NCBI GenBank assembly: GCA_002448495.1 | Contig: DJYL01000064.1 | Location: forward strand, 1-16,571 | Direction of reading: 5' to 3' | DNA: 16,571 bases | Origin: Pseudoselenomonas ruminantium | GTDB taxonomy: Bacteria; Bacillota; Negativicutes; Selenomonadales; Selenomonadaceae | Shown here: piece by piece, positions 1-7,309 of the stretch | Position numbering within the stretch: the stretch's first letter is position 1 | How the letters are laid out: every line of letters begins with the position of its first letter | Notes under the pieces: model-generated | Told to the model about the DNA's origin: nothing | Database searches by the model: none | The model's input: only the letters and a program-made list of their open reading frames with translations | Made by a program: the position numbers and the translations under genes

Positions 1-2
1 CG

Positions 3-35
3 AAGGAAAAATATTACCAGCCCCGCGGGCGCCTT
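3..35. repeat. Direct repeat copy A (33 nt)
   Basis: This copy matches 989-1021 at 31 of 33 positions, in the same orientation. The pair brackets the polysaccharide deacetylase gene. Its core on the plus strand is ACCAGCCCCGC followed by GGCGCCTT. Both differences between the copies fall at third positions of the minus-strand frame reading KAPAGLVIFFL. That could be chance, or it could mean both are remnants of one coding sequence. The function is unknown. Confidence 0.6.
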
Positions 36-61
36 GTTACCACTATGTAAAAAAATAAGCC

Positions 62-892
62 TTAATTCTTCATCCACCCAAAACTCTCAAAAATCGGCTG
101 ATACCGTATCCGCTCGATAAAATCCTTATTGGTTTCCTCCGTATGGAAAATCGGCACCCGCTCCAAAGCATAAATATTGCTGGCCTTGTCCACATTGCCA
201 TACTTGATGGTAAACGCGGCCTTATAGCCTGCCTCCTTCACCATCTGAGCGATATGCAAATTGTACGTTCCCGTAGGATAAGCGATATAATTTACCTCAT
301 GCCCCAATTCAGTCTCAGCCTTTTTCTTGGAATCCACCAGTTCCGCACGCAGTTCATCATCCGTCAAATCCGTCATCGAACGATGATTAACCGTATGAGA
401 CTCAATCGTGATGCCATTCTTATCCATCTCTCTGGCCTCGTCCCAGGAAAGATACCCTTTCTTATGCTTGTCCAAAAATCCCGTAACCACAAAGATGGTT
501 GCCTTGAACCCATATTTTTTCAGGATAGGATAAGCATTGGTATAATTATCCTCATAGCCGTCATCAAAGGTAATAAGCACCGGATTTTCCGGCAGCTGCC
601 CGCTTCCCGCCAAAGCCTCATAAAGTTCATCGGGGCTGATGCTATGATAACCGTTATCCCGCAGATACTTCATCTGGCTGTCAAAATCCTCTGGACGCAC
701 CGACAGGGAAATAAACGTATGGTCAATCTTATGATAATTGAGCACCAAAACCTTGGTTCCATTCTCACTATCCGCCACCATCGTTGCCTGCAAGGGCTTA
801 GGCTGCTGTCCCAAAAACGCCGCCCCTGCCGCCATCAGTACAAAAACCAACATTATAATATAACGCCAGCTAAATTTCCGCTGCAAAACCAT
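62..892 (-). CDS. Membrane-anchored polysaccharide deacetylase (NodB homology domain, CE4)
   Basis: Predicted to remove acetyl groups from an N-acetylated glycan such as peptidoglycan or an exopolysaccharide, outside the cytoplasmic membrane. An N-terminal hydrophobic segment (about residues 10-28) acts as a signal anchor or signal peptide. The NodB domain follows. TFDDGYED (108-115) supplies the catalytic and metal aspartates D110/D111. SHTVNH (165-170) supplies metal ligands H166 and H170. YPTGTYN (205-211) is motif 3. The LNYHKI stretch near residue 51 is usual for this subgroup. At 276 residues it is a normal single-domain size. I chose the ATG at 892 because GGAGG lies 6 nt upstream. An ATG at 907 with a weaker AGGTG would add five residues. 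The gene is monocistronic and divergent from the DUF1858 gene. The exact substrate cannot be told from sequence. Confidence 0.9.
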   Translation of the reverse strand: MVLQRKFSWRYIIMLVFVLMAAGAAFLGQQPKPLQATMVADSENGTKVLVLNYHKIDHTFISLSVRPEDFDSQMKYLRDNGYHSISPDELYEALAGSGQLPENPVLITFDDGYEDNYTNAYPILKKYGFKATIFVVTGFLDKHKKGYLSWDEAREMDKNGITIESHTVNHRSMTDLTDDELRAELVDSKKKAETELGHEVNYIAYPTGTYNLHIAQMVKEAGYKAAFTIKYGNVDKASNIYALERVPIFHTEETNKDFIERIRYQPIFESFGWMKN

Positions 893-988
893 ACTCCGCC
901 TCCACATTCATAGTCACCTGTCATTCTACCGCATTTTCCTGCAAAAAACCACAAAAAAATAACGACAATAGCCAAGCACACTATGGCA

Positions 989-1021
989 AAGGAAAAATAT
1001 GACCAGCCCCGCAGGCGCCTT
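989..1021. repeat. Direct repeat copy B (33 nt)
   Basis: Second copy of the element at 3-35, with mismatches at 1001 and 1013 only. It lies in the divergent intergenic region between the deacetylase and the DUF1858 gene, upstream of the mapped DUF1858 promoter. On the minus strand it is part of the leader region of the deacetylase. Confidence 0.6.
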
Positions 1022-1056
1022 CGAACAAAGAGGTATATCTCCGTAACATTTGTTTC

Positions 1057-1085
1057 TTGTAACCCACGCACAACTATGTTATAAT
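1057..1085 (+). promoter_or_regulatory. Sigma-A promoter of the DUF1858 gene
   Basis: A -35 box TTGTAA (1057-1062), a 17-nt spacer and a -10 box TATAAT (1080-1085), preceded by an extended -10 TG at 1077-1078. The predicted start is near 1092, leaving a leader of about 47 nt before the ATG at 1139. Confidence 0.75.
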
Positions 1086-1138
1086 TCCTGTGTCAGTTAA
1101 TTTGTTTTATCGCGTTTTACGCATAGGAGGATTTTATA

Positions 1139-1342
1139 ATGGCTATTACTAAGGACATGAGCATCATCGAAGTTGTACAGAAGTACCCGGATACCGTTGA
1201 CGTATTCGTTAACGCCGGCATGGGCTGCCTGGGCTGCGCTGCCGCTCATTTTGAAAACATCGAGCAGGGCGCTCTGGCTCATGGCATTGACATTGATGCC
1301 CTCATCAGCAACCTGAACGACGCTGTAGGTGCTGAAGCATAA
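1139..1342 (+). CDS. DUF1858 domain protein (hybrid-cluster-protein-associated redox disulfide type)
   Basis: A 67-residue single-domain protein, the usual size for DUF1858 / TIGR03980. The family is a small helical fold with a CxxC pair, often found with anaerobic redox or nitrosative-stress proteins such as hybrid cluster protein. Here the pair is C30-L-G-C33 inside GMGCLGC, preceded by the typical opening ITKDMSIIEVVQKYP. AGGAGG (1125-1130) sits 8 nt before the ATG. It has its own extended -10 promoter and a strong hairpin terminator, so it is transcribed alone. The partner and reaction are unknown. A thiol/disulfide or metal-binding role is inferred from the family only. Confidence 0.9.
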   Translation: MAITKDMSIIEVVQKYPDTVDVFVNAGMGCLGCAAAHFENIEQGALAHGIDIDALISNLNDAVGAEA

Positions 1343-1355
1343 TCCTGCCATAAAC

Positions 1356-1395
1356 AAGGCCTGAGTTTCCACTTCCCGGATGCTCAGGCCTTTCC
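1356..1395 (+). terminator. Intrinsic terminator of the DUF1858 gene
   Basis: A perfect 10-bp stem AAGGCCTGAG (1356-1365) / CTCAGGCCTT (1383-1392) with a 17-nt loop and a short T-rich tail. The tail is weak, so some read-through into the amidase gene is possible. Confidence 0.7.
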
Positions 1396-1448
1396 TATAC
1401 CCGCAGACAATGAAATTTTCACACCGCAACAGAAAGGATGTATGCCCA

Positions 1449-2087
1449 ATGCGAAAAAAGACCATTCTGCTGTTTCTCCTGCTAATCTGCATGACTACAG
1501 CAGCCTTTGCCGAAGAACCTGCGATTGTCGATAAGCCGCTTCCCTGGTCTGCCCAACGGGAACAGCTTACCCGTGAGTACGCCCGAACCCATTACGGCAT
1601 GGATATCGTGTCCATCGTCCCGCAGGCAGTTGTTGTCCACTGGACAGCTTCACAAACATGGGAGTCTGCCTACAAGCATTTTTATGCCGATACCAGCGGT
1701 GACGGCACCGTAAATGTCTCCTCCCACTTCCTTGTTGACCGTGACGGAACCATCTACCGCCTGACGCCGGAAACAGCCCTGAACCGCCATGCCATCGGCT
1801 ACAACTGGTGCGCCATCGGCATTGAAAACGTTGGCGGTGTCAATGGTGCCGAAGATTTAACTGCCGCCCAGCTGGAAGCCAACATCCAGCTTATCCGCAG
1901 CCTGCAGGAAAAACATCCCACCATCCGCTATGTTTTCGGCCATTACCAGCAGGATGCCGCCCGCGCCAGCGGCTTGTACCATGAAAATGTGGCCGGCTAC
2001 TACTCCATAAAAATCGACCCGGGCAAAAGCTTTATGGCTGCCCTGCAGGCAAACCTGCAAGACCGCGGACTGATATTCTTTGAATAA
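1449..2087 (+). CDS. Exported N-acetylmuramoyl-L-alanine amidase (Amidase_2 / AmpD-like)
   Basis: Predicted to cut the bond between MurNAc and the first L-alanine of the peptidoglycan stem, in the periplasm or at the wall. A Sec signal peptide ends near AFA (residues 19-21). The domain carries AmpD-like residues: zinc ligands H64 (VVHWTAS), H165 (FGHYQQD) and D190 (KIDPG), catalytic E126 (IGIEN), and K188 two residues before D190. The spacing between H165 and D190 is 25 residues, longer than the roughly 10 in AmpD, so a loop is inserted there. The mature protein has no cell-wall-binding repeat. I chose the ATG at 1449 because it starts a clean signal peptide with AAGG about 11 nt upstream. 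No separate promoter is obvious after the DUF1858 terminator. It ends 8 nt from the convergent Rrf2 gene with no terminator between. Confidence 0.88.
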   Translation: MRKKTILLFLLLICMTTAAFAEEPAIVDKPLPWSAQREQLTREYARTHYGMDIVSIVPQAVVVHWTASQTWESAYKHFYADTSGDGTVNVSSHFLVDRDGTIYRLTPETALNRHAIGYNWCAIGIENVGGVNGAEDLTAAQLEANIQLIRSLQEKHPTIRYVFGHYQQDAARASGLYHENVAGYYSIKIDPGKSFMAALQANLQDRGLIFFE

Positions 2088-2095
2088 CCTGTCCA

Positions 2096-2530
2096 TCAGC
2101 AGTGCTTCTGTTCCGCAGAATCAATATCCGCCAGCAAATCGGCCAGCGTGACGCGCGCAAAATCCGCCAGCATATTATCCTTCACCACGGAAAGCCGTGC
2201 CCCCAACACCTGCTGGATATTGCGCCCCACAGGACACTGCGGATTGGGATTTTCCTGTATATGGAATAAATCCACATCCTCCTCCACAGCCTGAAACACT
2301 TCACGCAAGGTAATATCCTGCGGCGGCCTCAATAGTTTTGCCCCGCCGACACCGGCAGCCACTTCCACCAGCCCCGCCGCTTTGAGCTGCCCCAGAGTCT
2401 TGCGGATAATCACCGGATTGACATTGACACTGGATGCCAAAAAAGTAGACGTCATCTTGAACACACCATCGAACTTGGCAATGCACAGCAAAATCTGCAC
2501 CGCCACCGGCATGCGAAATGAAAATTGCAT
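2096..2530 (-). CDS. Rrf2-family transcriptional repressor (YwnA-like, no Fe-S ligand set)
   Basis: A 144-residue winged-helix regulator. The N-terminal half has the Rrf2 signature: MQFSFRMPVAVQILL, then a helix-turn-helix around 25-60 (LASSVNVNPVIIRKTLGQL) and a wing with a Gly-rich segment. The dimer-helix region reads NPQCPVGRNIQ (96-106). It holds one cysteine, C99, not the three needed for an IscR-type cluster. The protein therefore looks like the YwnA branch, which may sense through a single thiol or a small ligand. The start at 2530 has AAGGAGG 5 nt upstream. Its promoter lies inside a long palindrome at 2550-2588, pointing to autorepression. A related site occurs twice at the neighbouring cupin promoter, so the cupin is its likely target. 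Confidence 0.9.
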   Translation of the reverse strand: MQFSFRMPVAVQILLCIAKFDGVFKMTSTFLASSVNVNPVIIRKTLGQLKAAGLVEVAAGVGGAKLLRPPQDITLREVFQAVEEDVDLFHIQENPNPQCPVGRNIQQVLGARLSVVKDNMLADFARVTLADLLADIDSAEQKHC

Positions 2531-2549
2531 ACATACCTCCTTAACCCAA

Positions 2550-2596
2550 ACAGGCTCATTGTGATACATGGTATTACAATGAGCCTGTCTTGTCAA
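2550..2596 (-). promoter_or_regulatory. Promoter and operator palindrome of the Rrf2 gene
   Basis: On the minus strand, -35 TTGACA (2596-2591), a 17-nt spacer and -10 TACCAT (2573-2568). Spacer and -10 are buried in a 39-bp near-perfect palindrome, arms 2550-2567 and 2571-2588 around ATG, with one mismatch in 18 pairs. Its inner part is ATTGTGAT-N7-ATTACAAT (2558-2580). That layout is typical of an autorepressor operator. It could also act as a terminator for the upstream cupin gene, but it lacks a good T run. Confidence 0.7.
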
Positions 2597-2603
2597 TTCA
2601 GTT

Positions 2604-2960
2604 TTACTTTTCTACTACGCCGTCCGTATTCGTATATTCTTCCAGCGAATTCTCCTTCACCTGAATGCAGACATAACTAATGCCTTCATTTTCTGCTGCA
2701 AAGAACTGACGGCGTGCCGCCGGTGAAATGCGGAGCCAGTCACCGGCTTTAAGCTCAACCGTTTCCCCGTCAATCACGGCCTTGCCTCTGCCTGCCGTAA
2801 TGGAATAAATTTCCTCATTCTTCTTGTGATAATGCACAAAAGGAACACTTGCCCCTGCCGGCAGATTATTGACACTGACCTCGGCTCCGGTCAACTGCAA
2901 TTTATCATGCAGTTCCGTTCTTGCCTCATTTGCTACACTGACTTTGTTGAAATTTGCCAT
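2604..2960 (-). CDS. Small single-domain cupin protein
   Basis: A 118-residue cupin_2 protein forming one beta barrel, probably cytosolic. Cupin motif 1 is visible as HYHKKNEEIYSITAGRG, with metal-type ligands H43, H45 and E49 or E50. Motif 2 (GDWLRISPAARRQF, from 73) has glutamine or arginine where the family usually has the fourth ligand, histidine. Metal binding may therefore be altered or lost. The start at 2960 has GGAGGAG upstream. A TTG at 2975 is less likely. A strong promoter (3038-3010) is flanked by two copies of the presumed Rrf2 site, so expression is probably derepressed by the signal sensed by the neighbouring Rrf2 protein. The substrate is unknown. Confidence 0.85.
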   Translation of the reverse strand: MANFNKVSVANEARTELHDKLQLTGAEVSVNNLPAGASVPFVHYHKKNEEIYSITAGRGKAVIDGETVELKAGDWLRISPAARRQFFAAENEGISYVCIQVKENSLEEYTNTDGVVEK

Positions 2961-2983
2961 TTTGCTCTCCTCCAAATCAACAC

Positions 2984-3048
2984 GTTGTAATCATTTCGCT
3001 TACAAGGATAGAATAGCATTTTCCCGTTGTAATGTCAACACTTACATC
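2984..3048 (-). promoter_or_regulatory. Cupin promoter with two candidate Rrf2 operators
   Basis: Minus-strand -35 TTGACA (3038-3033), a 17-nt spacer and -10 TATTCT (3015-3010). Two sites of the form GTTGTAAT-N7-CTTACA occur at 2984-3006 (just downstream of the -10, over the start region) and 3026-3048 (over the -35). Their left half-sites begin 42 bp apart, about four helical turns. They match the inner palindrome of the Rrf2 promoter (ATTGTGAT-N7-ATTACAAT). Confidence 0.65.
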
Positions 3049-3068
3049 AAAAAAATTTCCAGCAAATA

Positions 3069-3254
3069 TCAAAGTTCTGCATAGCGCTCCCAGCCAAGCA
3101 AAAACGCAAAATTGACAATCACCAGCACCGCCCCGGCATTGTGTACCAGAGCACCGACCACCGGATTGAGCACGCCTGTCATCGCCAGAAGGATAGCCAC
3201 GAAGTTCAGGCTCATGGCAAAGACCAGGATGTAAAAATATCTTGAGTTTAGTCG
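3069..3254 (-). pseudogene. C-terminal remnant of a P1B-type metal-transporting ATPase
   Basis: Reading the minus strand from 3254 to the TGA at 3069 gives about 61 codons. They contain FAMSLNFVAILLAMTGVLNP, followed by VVGALVHNAGAVLVIVNF and a stop. The LNPVVGALVHNAG-V-V-N pattern is characteristic of the last two membrane helices of heavy-metal P-type ATPases. No start, phosphorylation motif (DKTGT) or nucleotide domain is present. An in-frame TAG (3257-3255) closes the frame upstream. It is therefore the 3' stump of a gene whose body has been lost, and it directly follows the EamA remnant. Metal specificity cannot be read from this part. Confidence 0.7.
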
Positions 3255-3278
3255 CTAGGGGCGGTTTATTTTTTTTCG

Positions 3279-3694
3279 CTAATTACTTATTTTCGCCAGC
3301 AAAAATACCGTGCCGATGATGAGGAATGTTCCCAAAATATCCATAACACCGAAGCTGGCTTGCAGGAATATTATCGAAAATATGATTGCTGCCAGCGGTT
3401 CCACCGAGCCAAGGATAGAGGCTTCAGCTGGCTGAATGTACTTTATGCTGCCCAAATAAAACCCAAACGCTGCCACCGTACCAAAGACAATGACATAAGC
3501 ATAGATTACGCCGGACAGAATGTTCCATTCCCCCGTGAACTGCCACGGCGGACAAAATGGCAGCAGGAAAATACCGCCTGCCAGCCCGTGGAAAAACCGC
3601 AATCCTGCAGCAAATACTGTCCGGCCACACCGCTGCCGCCCCACATCGATGCCCCCAGACAAACCATGAGCAGTCCTTTTTTTCGTTCATTCAT
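3279..3694 (-). pseudogene. EamA/DMT-family transporter with internal deletion and frameshift
   Basis: The N-terminus (from ATG 3694, with an AAGGTG site) reads MNERKKGLLMVCLGASMWGG and continues to QDCGFSTGW, a good first EamA helix. The end of the gene lies in another frame, from about 3600 to the TAG at 3279: GGIFLLPF, PWQFTGEWN, then FGTVAAFGFYLGSIKYIQPA and EASILGSVEPLAAIIFS. These match the last helices of 10-helix EamA permeases, with the WxFTG stretch normally far downstream of residue 40. The two parts are joined near 3585 (GGGCTGG). Roughly 130-150 codons are missing and the frame is shifted. The product cannot be functional. No promoter is visible in the 36 nt between the upstream hairpin and the start. 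Confidence 0.75.
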
Positions 3695-3730
3695 AAAGTG
3701 TACACCTTTCATCCCTAAATACATGATAAA

Positions 3731-3787
3731 GCCCGCAGCCGCTTGCTTTCTGCGTACATACTAGCGCAGTAACAAGCCGCTGCGGGC
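3731..3787 (-). terminator. Long hairpin terminator after the coiled-coil gene
   Basis: Outer arms GCCCGCAGCCGCTTG (3731-3745) and CAAGCCGCTGCGGGC (3773-3787) pair with one mismatch, and an inner CTGCG/CGCAG continues the stem. On the minus strand it is followed by TTTATC. It separates the 3823-4167 gene from the EamA remnant. Confidence 0.6.
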
Positions 3788-3822
3788 CTATGTGTTCAGC
3801 ACATTATTTATTCATTATCCAT

Positions 3823-4167
3823 CTACCGTCCGGCACTGCTGATTTCCACAGAGTACGCCGCACCAAAGCGGGCATTCATTTCCTCATCTGTCGGCGGCTC
3901 CGGCGGAGGCGCGATATTCTGCCACGGCTTTACTGCCGTTACCGGCTTCAGATTATCCAACTGGCTTTGCACGGAAGCCAGCTTGCTTTCCGTTTCCTGC
4001 AAAGCTGCCGCATTTTCCTCGTCGCTGCCTGCTTCCAGCTGGGCAATCTGCGACTCATAGCTGCTTTTCTGTGCCTTCAGGCCATTAATCTGATCATCTT
4101 TGTAATAGGGCTGCTTTATCGGCATCTGGGCATAAGCCCCTGCCCCTGCGCCATGAATACTCACCAT
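3823..4167 (-). CDS. Small coiled-coil hypothetical protein
   Basis: A 114-residue protein I do not recognise. The first 20 residues are Gly/Ala rich (MVSIHGAGAGAYAQMPI) and do not form a signal peptide. Residues about 25-72 form a heptad-like coiled coil rich in Gln, Glu and Ala (INGLKAQKSSYESQIAQLEA, then LQETESKLASVQSQLDNLK). A proline-rich linker APPPEPPTDEE follows, then a short polar tail. The composition resembles FlxA-like or other short helical-bundle cytosolic proteins, but that is only a resemblance. It has a clear promoter, AGGAG 8 nt before the ATG and a terminator, so it looks like a real monocistronic gene. Confidence 0.7.
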   Translation of the reverse strand: MVSIHGAGAGAYAQMPIKQPYYKDDQINGLKAQKSSYESQIAQLEAGSDEENAAALQETESKLASVQSQLDNLKPVTAVKPWQNIAPPPEPPTDEEMNARFGAAYSVEISSAGR

Positions 4168-4228
4168 AATGATTACTCCTCTCTATCCGCATCCTTACAG
4201 GTTTACATCTTTTGTTTATCCCGATTTC

Positions 4229-4257
4229 AATATACCGCAAAAAAATCGCATTGTAAA
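4229..4257 (-). promoter_or_regulatory. Promoter of the coiled-coil gene
   Basis: Minus-strand -35 TTTACA (4257-4252), a 17-nt spacer and -10 TATATT (4234-4229). The leader is about 55 nt to the ATG at 4167. Confidence 0.65.
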
Positions 4258-4337
4258 TAAAAATCTGTCCCTGTTTCACAAATTTAATCCAAAATTAATC
4301 TGTATCCAAAGCATTTTTAACCTTCCCTTTCTACACT

Positions 4338-4366
4338 GGGGAATAGAAAAAGTCATTCTATTCCCC
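4338..4366 (+). promoter_or_regulatory. Perfect inverted repeat just before the RBS of the beta-helix gene
   Basis: An 11-bp perfect inverted repeat, GGGGAATAGAA (4338-4348) and TTCTATTCCCC (4356-4366), with a 7-nt loop. It ends 4 nt before AGGAG (4371-4375). No T run follows, so it is not a simple terminator. It could be an operator or an RNA hairpin affecting translation or mRNA stability. I found no convincing -35/-10 pair for this gene in 4170-4337. Confidence 0.55.
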
Positions 4367-4382
4367 CAAAAGGAGCGATAAT

Positions 4383-5768
4383 ATGCGATTTTTGACCAAT
4401 AAACGAAGTAAAAGCCTGCTGATTGCCGGACTTTCCCTTGCCTGTCTGGGCAGTTTCGGTACTGCCGTATGGGCAGCCAGCCATCCCCAGCCGCCTGCCA
4501 TGAATGCTCAGGGGCAGCTTCCTCCCGGCCCGCCCCCTGACGGCAAATTCGGCGGGATGCAGGAAAGCAGCAACGACGCCAGCAGCTTAACCGCCGTCAA
4601 AACCGTTGACGGCAGCAGCCTGAACCTTGTCGGACAGAACCTTGCCAGCACCGGCACCAACGAAAATGTCCTGCTTGTCCGCAAGGACGGCAGTCTTACC
4701 CTCACCGACAGCAAGCTTTCGAAAACCGGCGACAGTTCCAGTGCCGATGCCAGCAATTTCACCGGCCAGAATGCCATTATTCTGGCCAATAACAGCAATG
4801 CTGTACTGGAAAATCTCACGCTGACTTCCGATGCCGATGGTGCCAACGCAATTTTTGCCACCGGTGAAAAGGCGCAGGTAACAGCCAAACACATCAAAAT
4901 CCATACCAAAAACAATTCCTCCCGCGGCCTTGATGCCACTTACGGCGGTACCATCCATGCCGAAGATGTGGACATTACCACCGAAGGCGCCCACTGCGGG
5001 GCACTGGCTACTGACCGCGGCGAAGGCAACGTCATCGTAAACGGTGCCAAAATCCACACCTCCGGCGAAGGCAGCCCCTGCATTTACTCCACAGGCAATA
5101 TCCAATTGACTAACGGCGAGGGCGTGGCTACGAGCAGTGAAATCGCCGTGGTGGAAGGCAAGAATTCCATCACTTTGCAGAACGCTAACCTGACGGGTCA
5201 TATCAAGCACGGCGTAATGCTCTACCAGAGCTTTTCCGACGATGCCAACGTGGGCGTAGCCTCCTTTACCGCCAAGGACTCCGTTCTAAACAACAATTCC
5301 AGCGGCCCCATGTTCTACATCACCAACACCACCGCCAAGGCAGCGCTTGAACACACGACGCTCAACCAAAGCGGCGATATCCTCGTCAAAATCACCAGTG
5401 ACCGTTGGGGCAGTGCAGGCAAAAACGGCGGCGACTTCACCTTAAACACCCAAAATCAACAGTTAAATGGTCAAATCCTGGCCAACAACATCAGCAAAGT
5501 GACCTTGAATCTGGGGGAAGGCAGTACCTTCAGCGGCACCATCAATAACGACAATCAGGCCGAAACGGCTAACATCAGCCTGACCAAAGGTGCCAGCTGG
5601 CAGCTTACCGCTGATGCCTATGTCACCACCATAACCGATGAACAGACGGATTTTAGCAATATCGTCAGCAACAAGCACAATATCTACTACGATAAAGAAA
5701 ACAATCCCCACCTCAACGGCAGGACCATCAACCTGCCCGGCGGCGGCAAATTAAAGCCCATGCCGTAA
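4383..5768 (+). CDS. Secreted beta-helix (adhesin/pectate-lyase-fold-like) protein
   Basis: A 461-residue exported protein. A long signal peptide with a basic n-region (KRSK) and hydrophobic core ends near AVWA (residues 28-31). A Pro/Gly-rich linker (QLPPGPPPDGKFGG) follows. From about residue 65 to 430 there are repeated short strands ending in Asn/Thr/Ser/Gly turns, such as NVLLVRKDGSLTLTDSKL, AIILANNSNAVLENLTLTSD and GTIHAEDVDITTEG. This is the pattern of a right-handed parallel beta helix. The repeats alternate phrases like LTLTDSKL and VTAKHIKI, each about one turn. There is no LPxTG, SLH or autotransporter barrel, so it is probably released or periplasmic. A carbohydrate-binding or adhesive role is inferred from the fold only, and no catalytic residues can be named. 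AGGAG precedes the ATG by 7 nt. Transcription ends at a strong terminator shared with enolase. Confidence 0.75.
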   Translation: MRFLTNKRSKSLLIAGLSLACLGSFGTAVWAASHPQPPAMNAQGQLPPGPPPDGKFGGMQESSNDASSLTAVKTVDGSSLNLVGQNLASTGTNENVLLVRKDGSLTLTDSKLSKTGDSSSADASNFTGQNAIILANNSNAVLENLTLTSDADGANAIFATGEKAQVTAKHIKIHTKNNSSRGLDATYGGTIHAEDVDITTEGAHCGALATDRGEGNVIVNGAKIHTSGEGSPCIYSTGNIQLTNGEGVATSSEIAVVEGKNSITLQNANLTGHIKHGVMLYQSFSDDANVGVASFTAKDSVLNNNSSGPMFYITNTTAKAALEHTTLNQSGDILVKITSDRWGSAGKNGGDFTLNTQNQQLNGQILANNISKVTLNLGEGSTFSGTINNDNQAETANISLTKGASWQLTADAYVTTITDEQTDFSNIVSNKHNIYYDKENNPHLNGRTINLPGGGKLKPMP

Positions 5769-5777
5769 TTTCATAAT

Positions 5778-5820
5778 AAAAAGTGACCGTATCGCCCGAA
5801 ACGATGCGGTCACTTTTTTA
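5778..5820. terminator. Bidirectional terminator between the beta-helix gene and enolase
   Basis: Stem AAAAAGTGACCGTATCG (5778-5794) / CGATGCGGTCACTTTTT (5802-5818) with one G-U type position and a 7-nt loop. A-runs and T-runs flank both sides, so it works for the plus-strand beta-helix gene and the minus-strand enolase gene. Confidence 0.85.
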
Positions 5821-5835
5821 TGGGGCTGATTCAAC

Positions 5836-7182
<1,347 letters not shown>

Positions 7183-7205
7183 TCAACACGTCCTCATCTT
7201 CTCTT

Positions 7206-7234
7206 ATTATAACCGCAGTTAAACGATATTGCAA
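7206..7234 (-). promoter_or_regulatory. Enolase promoter
   Basis: Minus-strand -35 TTGCAA (7234-7229), a 17-nt spacer and -10 TATAAT (7211-7206). The leader is about 65 nt. Just upstream is a GATAAT-GATAAT repeat of unknown meaning. Confidence 0.7.
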
Positions 7235-7261
7235 GTTATTATCATTATCATTGTTCAGTTA

Positions 7262-7293
7262 TCAAAAAGAGCAGTCCCTATACCTGACTGCTC
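7262..7293 (-). terminator. Terminator after the universal stress protein gene
   Basis: On the minus strand, GAGCAGTC (7293-7286), a 9-nt loop and GACTGCTC (7276-7269) are followed by TTTTTGAT. This is a classic intrinsic terminator. It ends the marR-controlled transcript before the enolase promoter. Confidence 0.8.
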
Positions 7294-7309
7294 ATTTCTA
7301 TTGTCGCTG

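Noticed and set aside
853..1071. Minus-strand 72-residue ORF with a hydrophobic stretch, overlapping the deacetylase start
   Set aside because: It overlaps the well-supported deacetylase in another frame, has no good ribosome site, and includes the repeated 989-1021 segment, which has a stop in the matching frame of the other copy.
4508..5210. Minus-strand ORFs of 143 and 207 residues opposite the beta-helix gene
   Set aside because: They are antisense shadows of a repetitive, Asn/Thr-rich coding sequence with no start signals.
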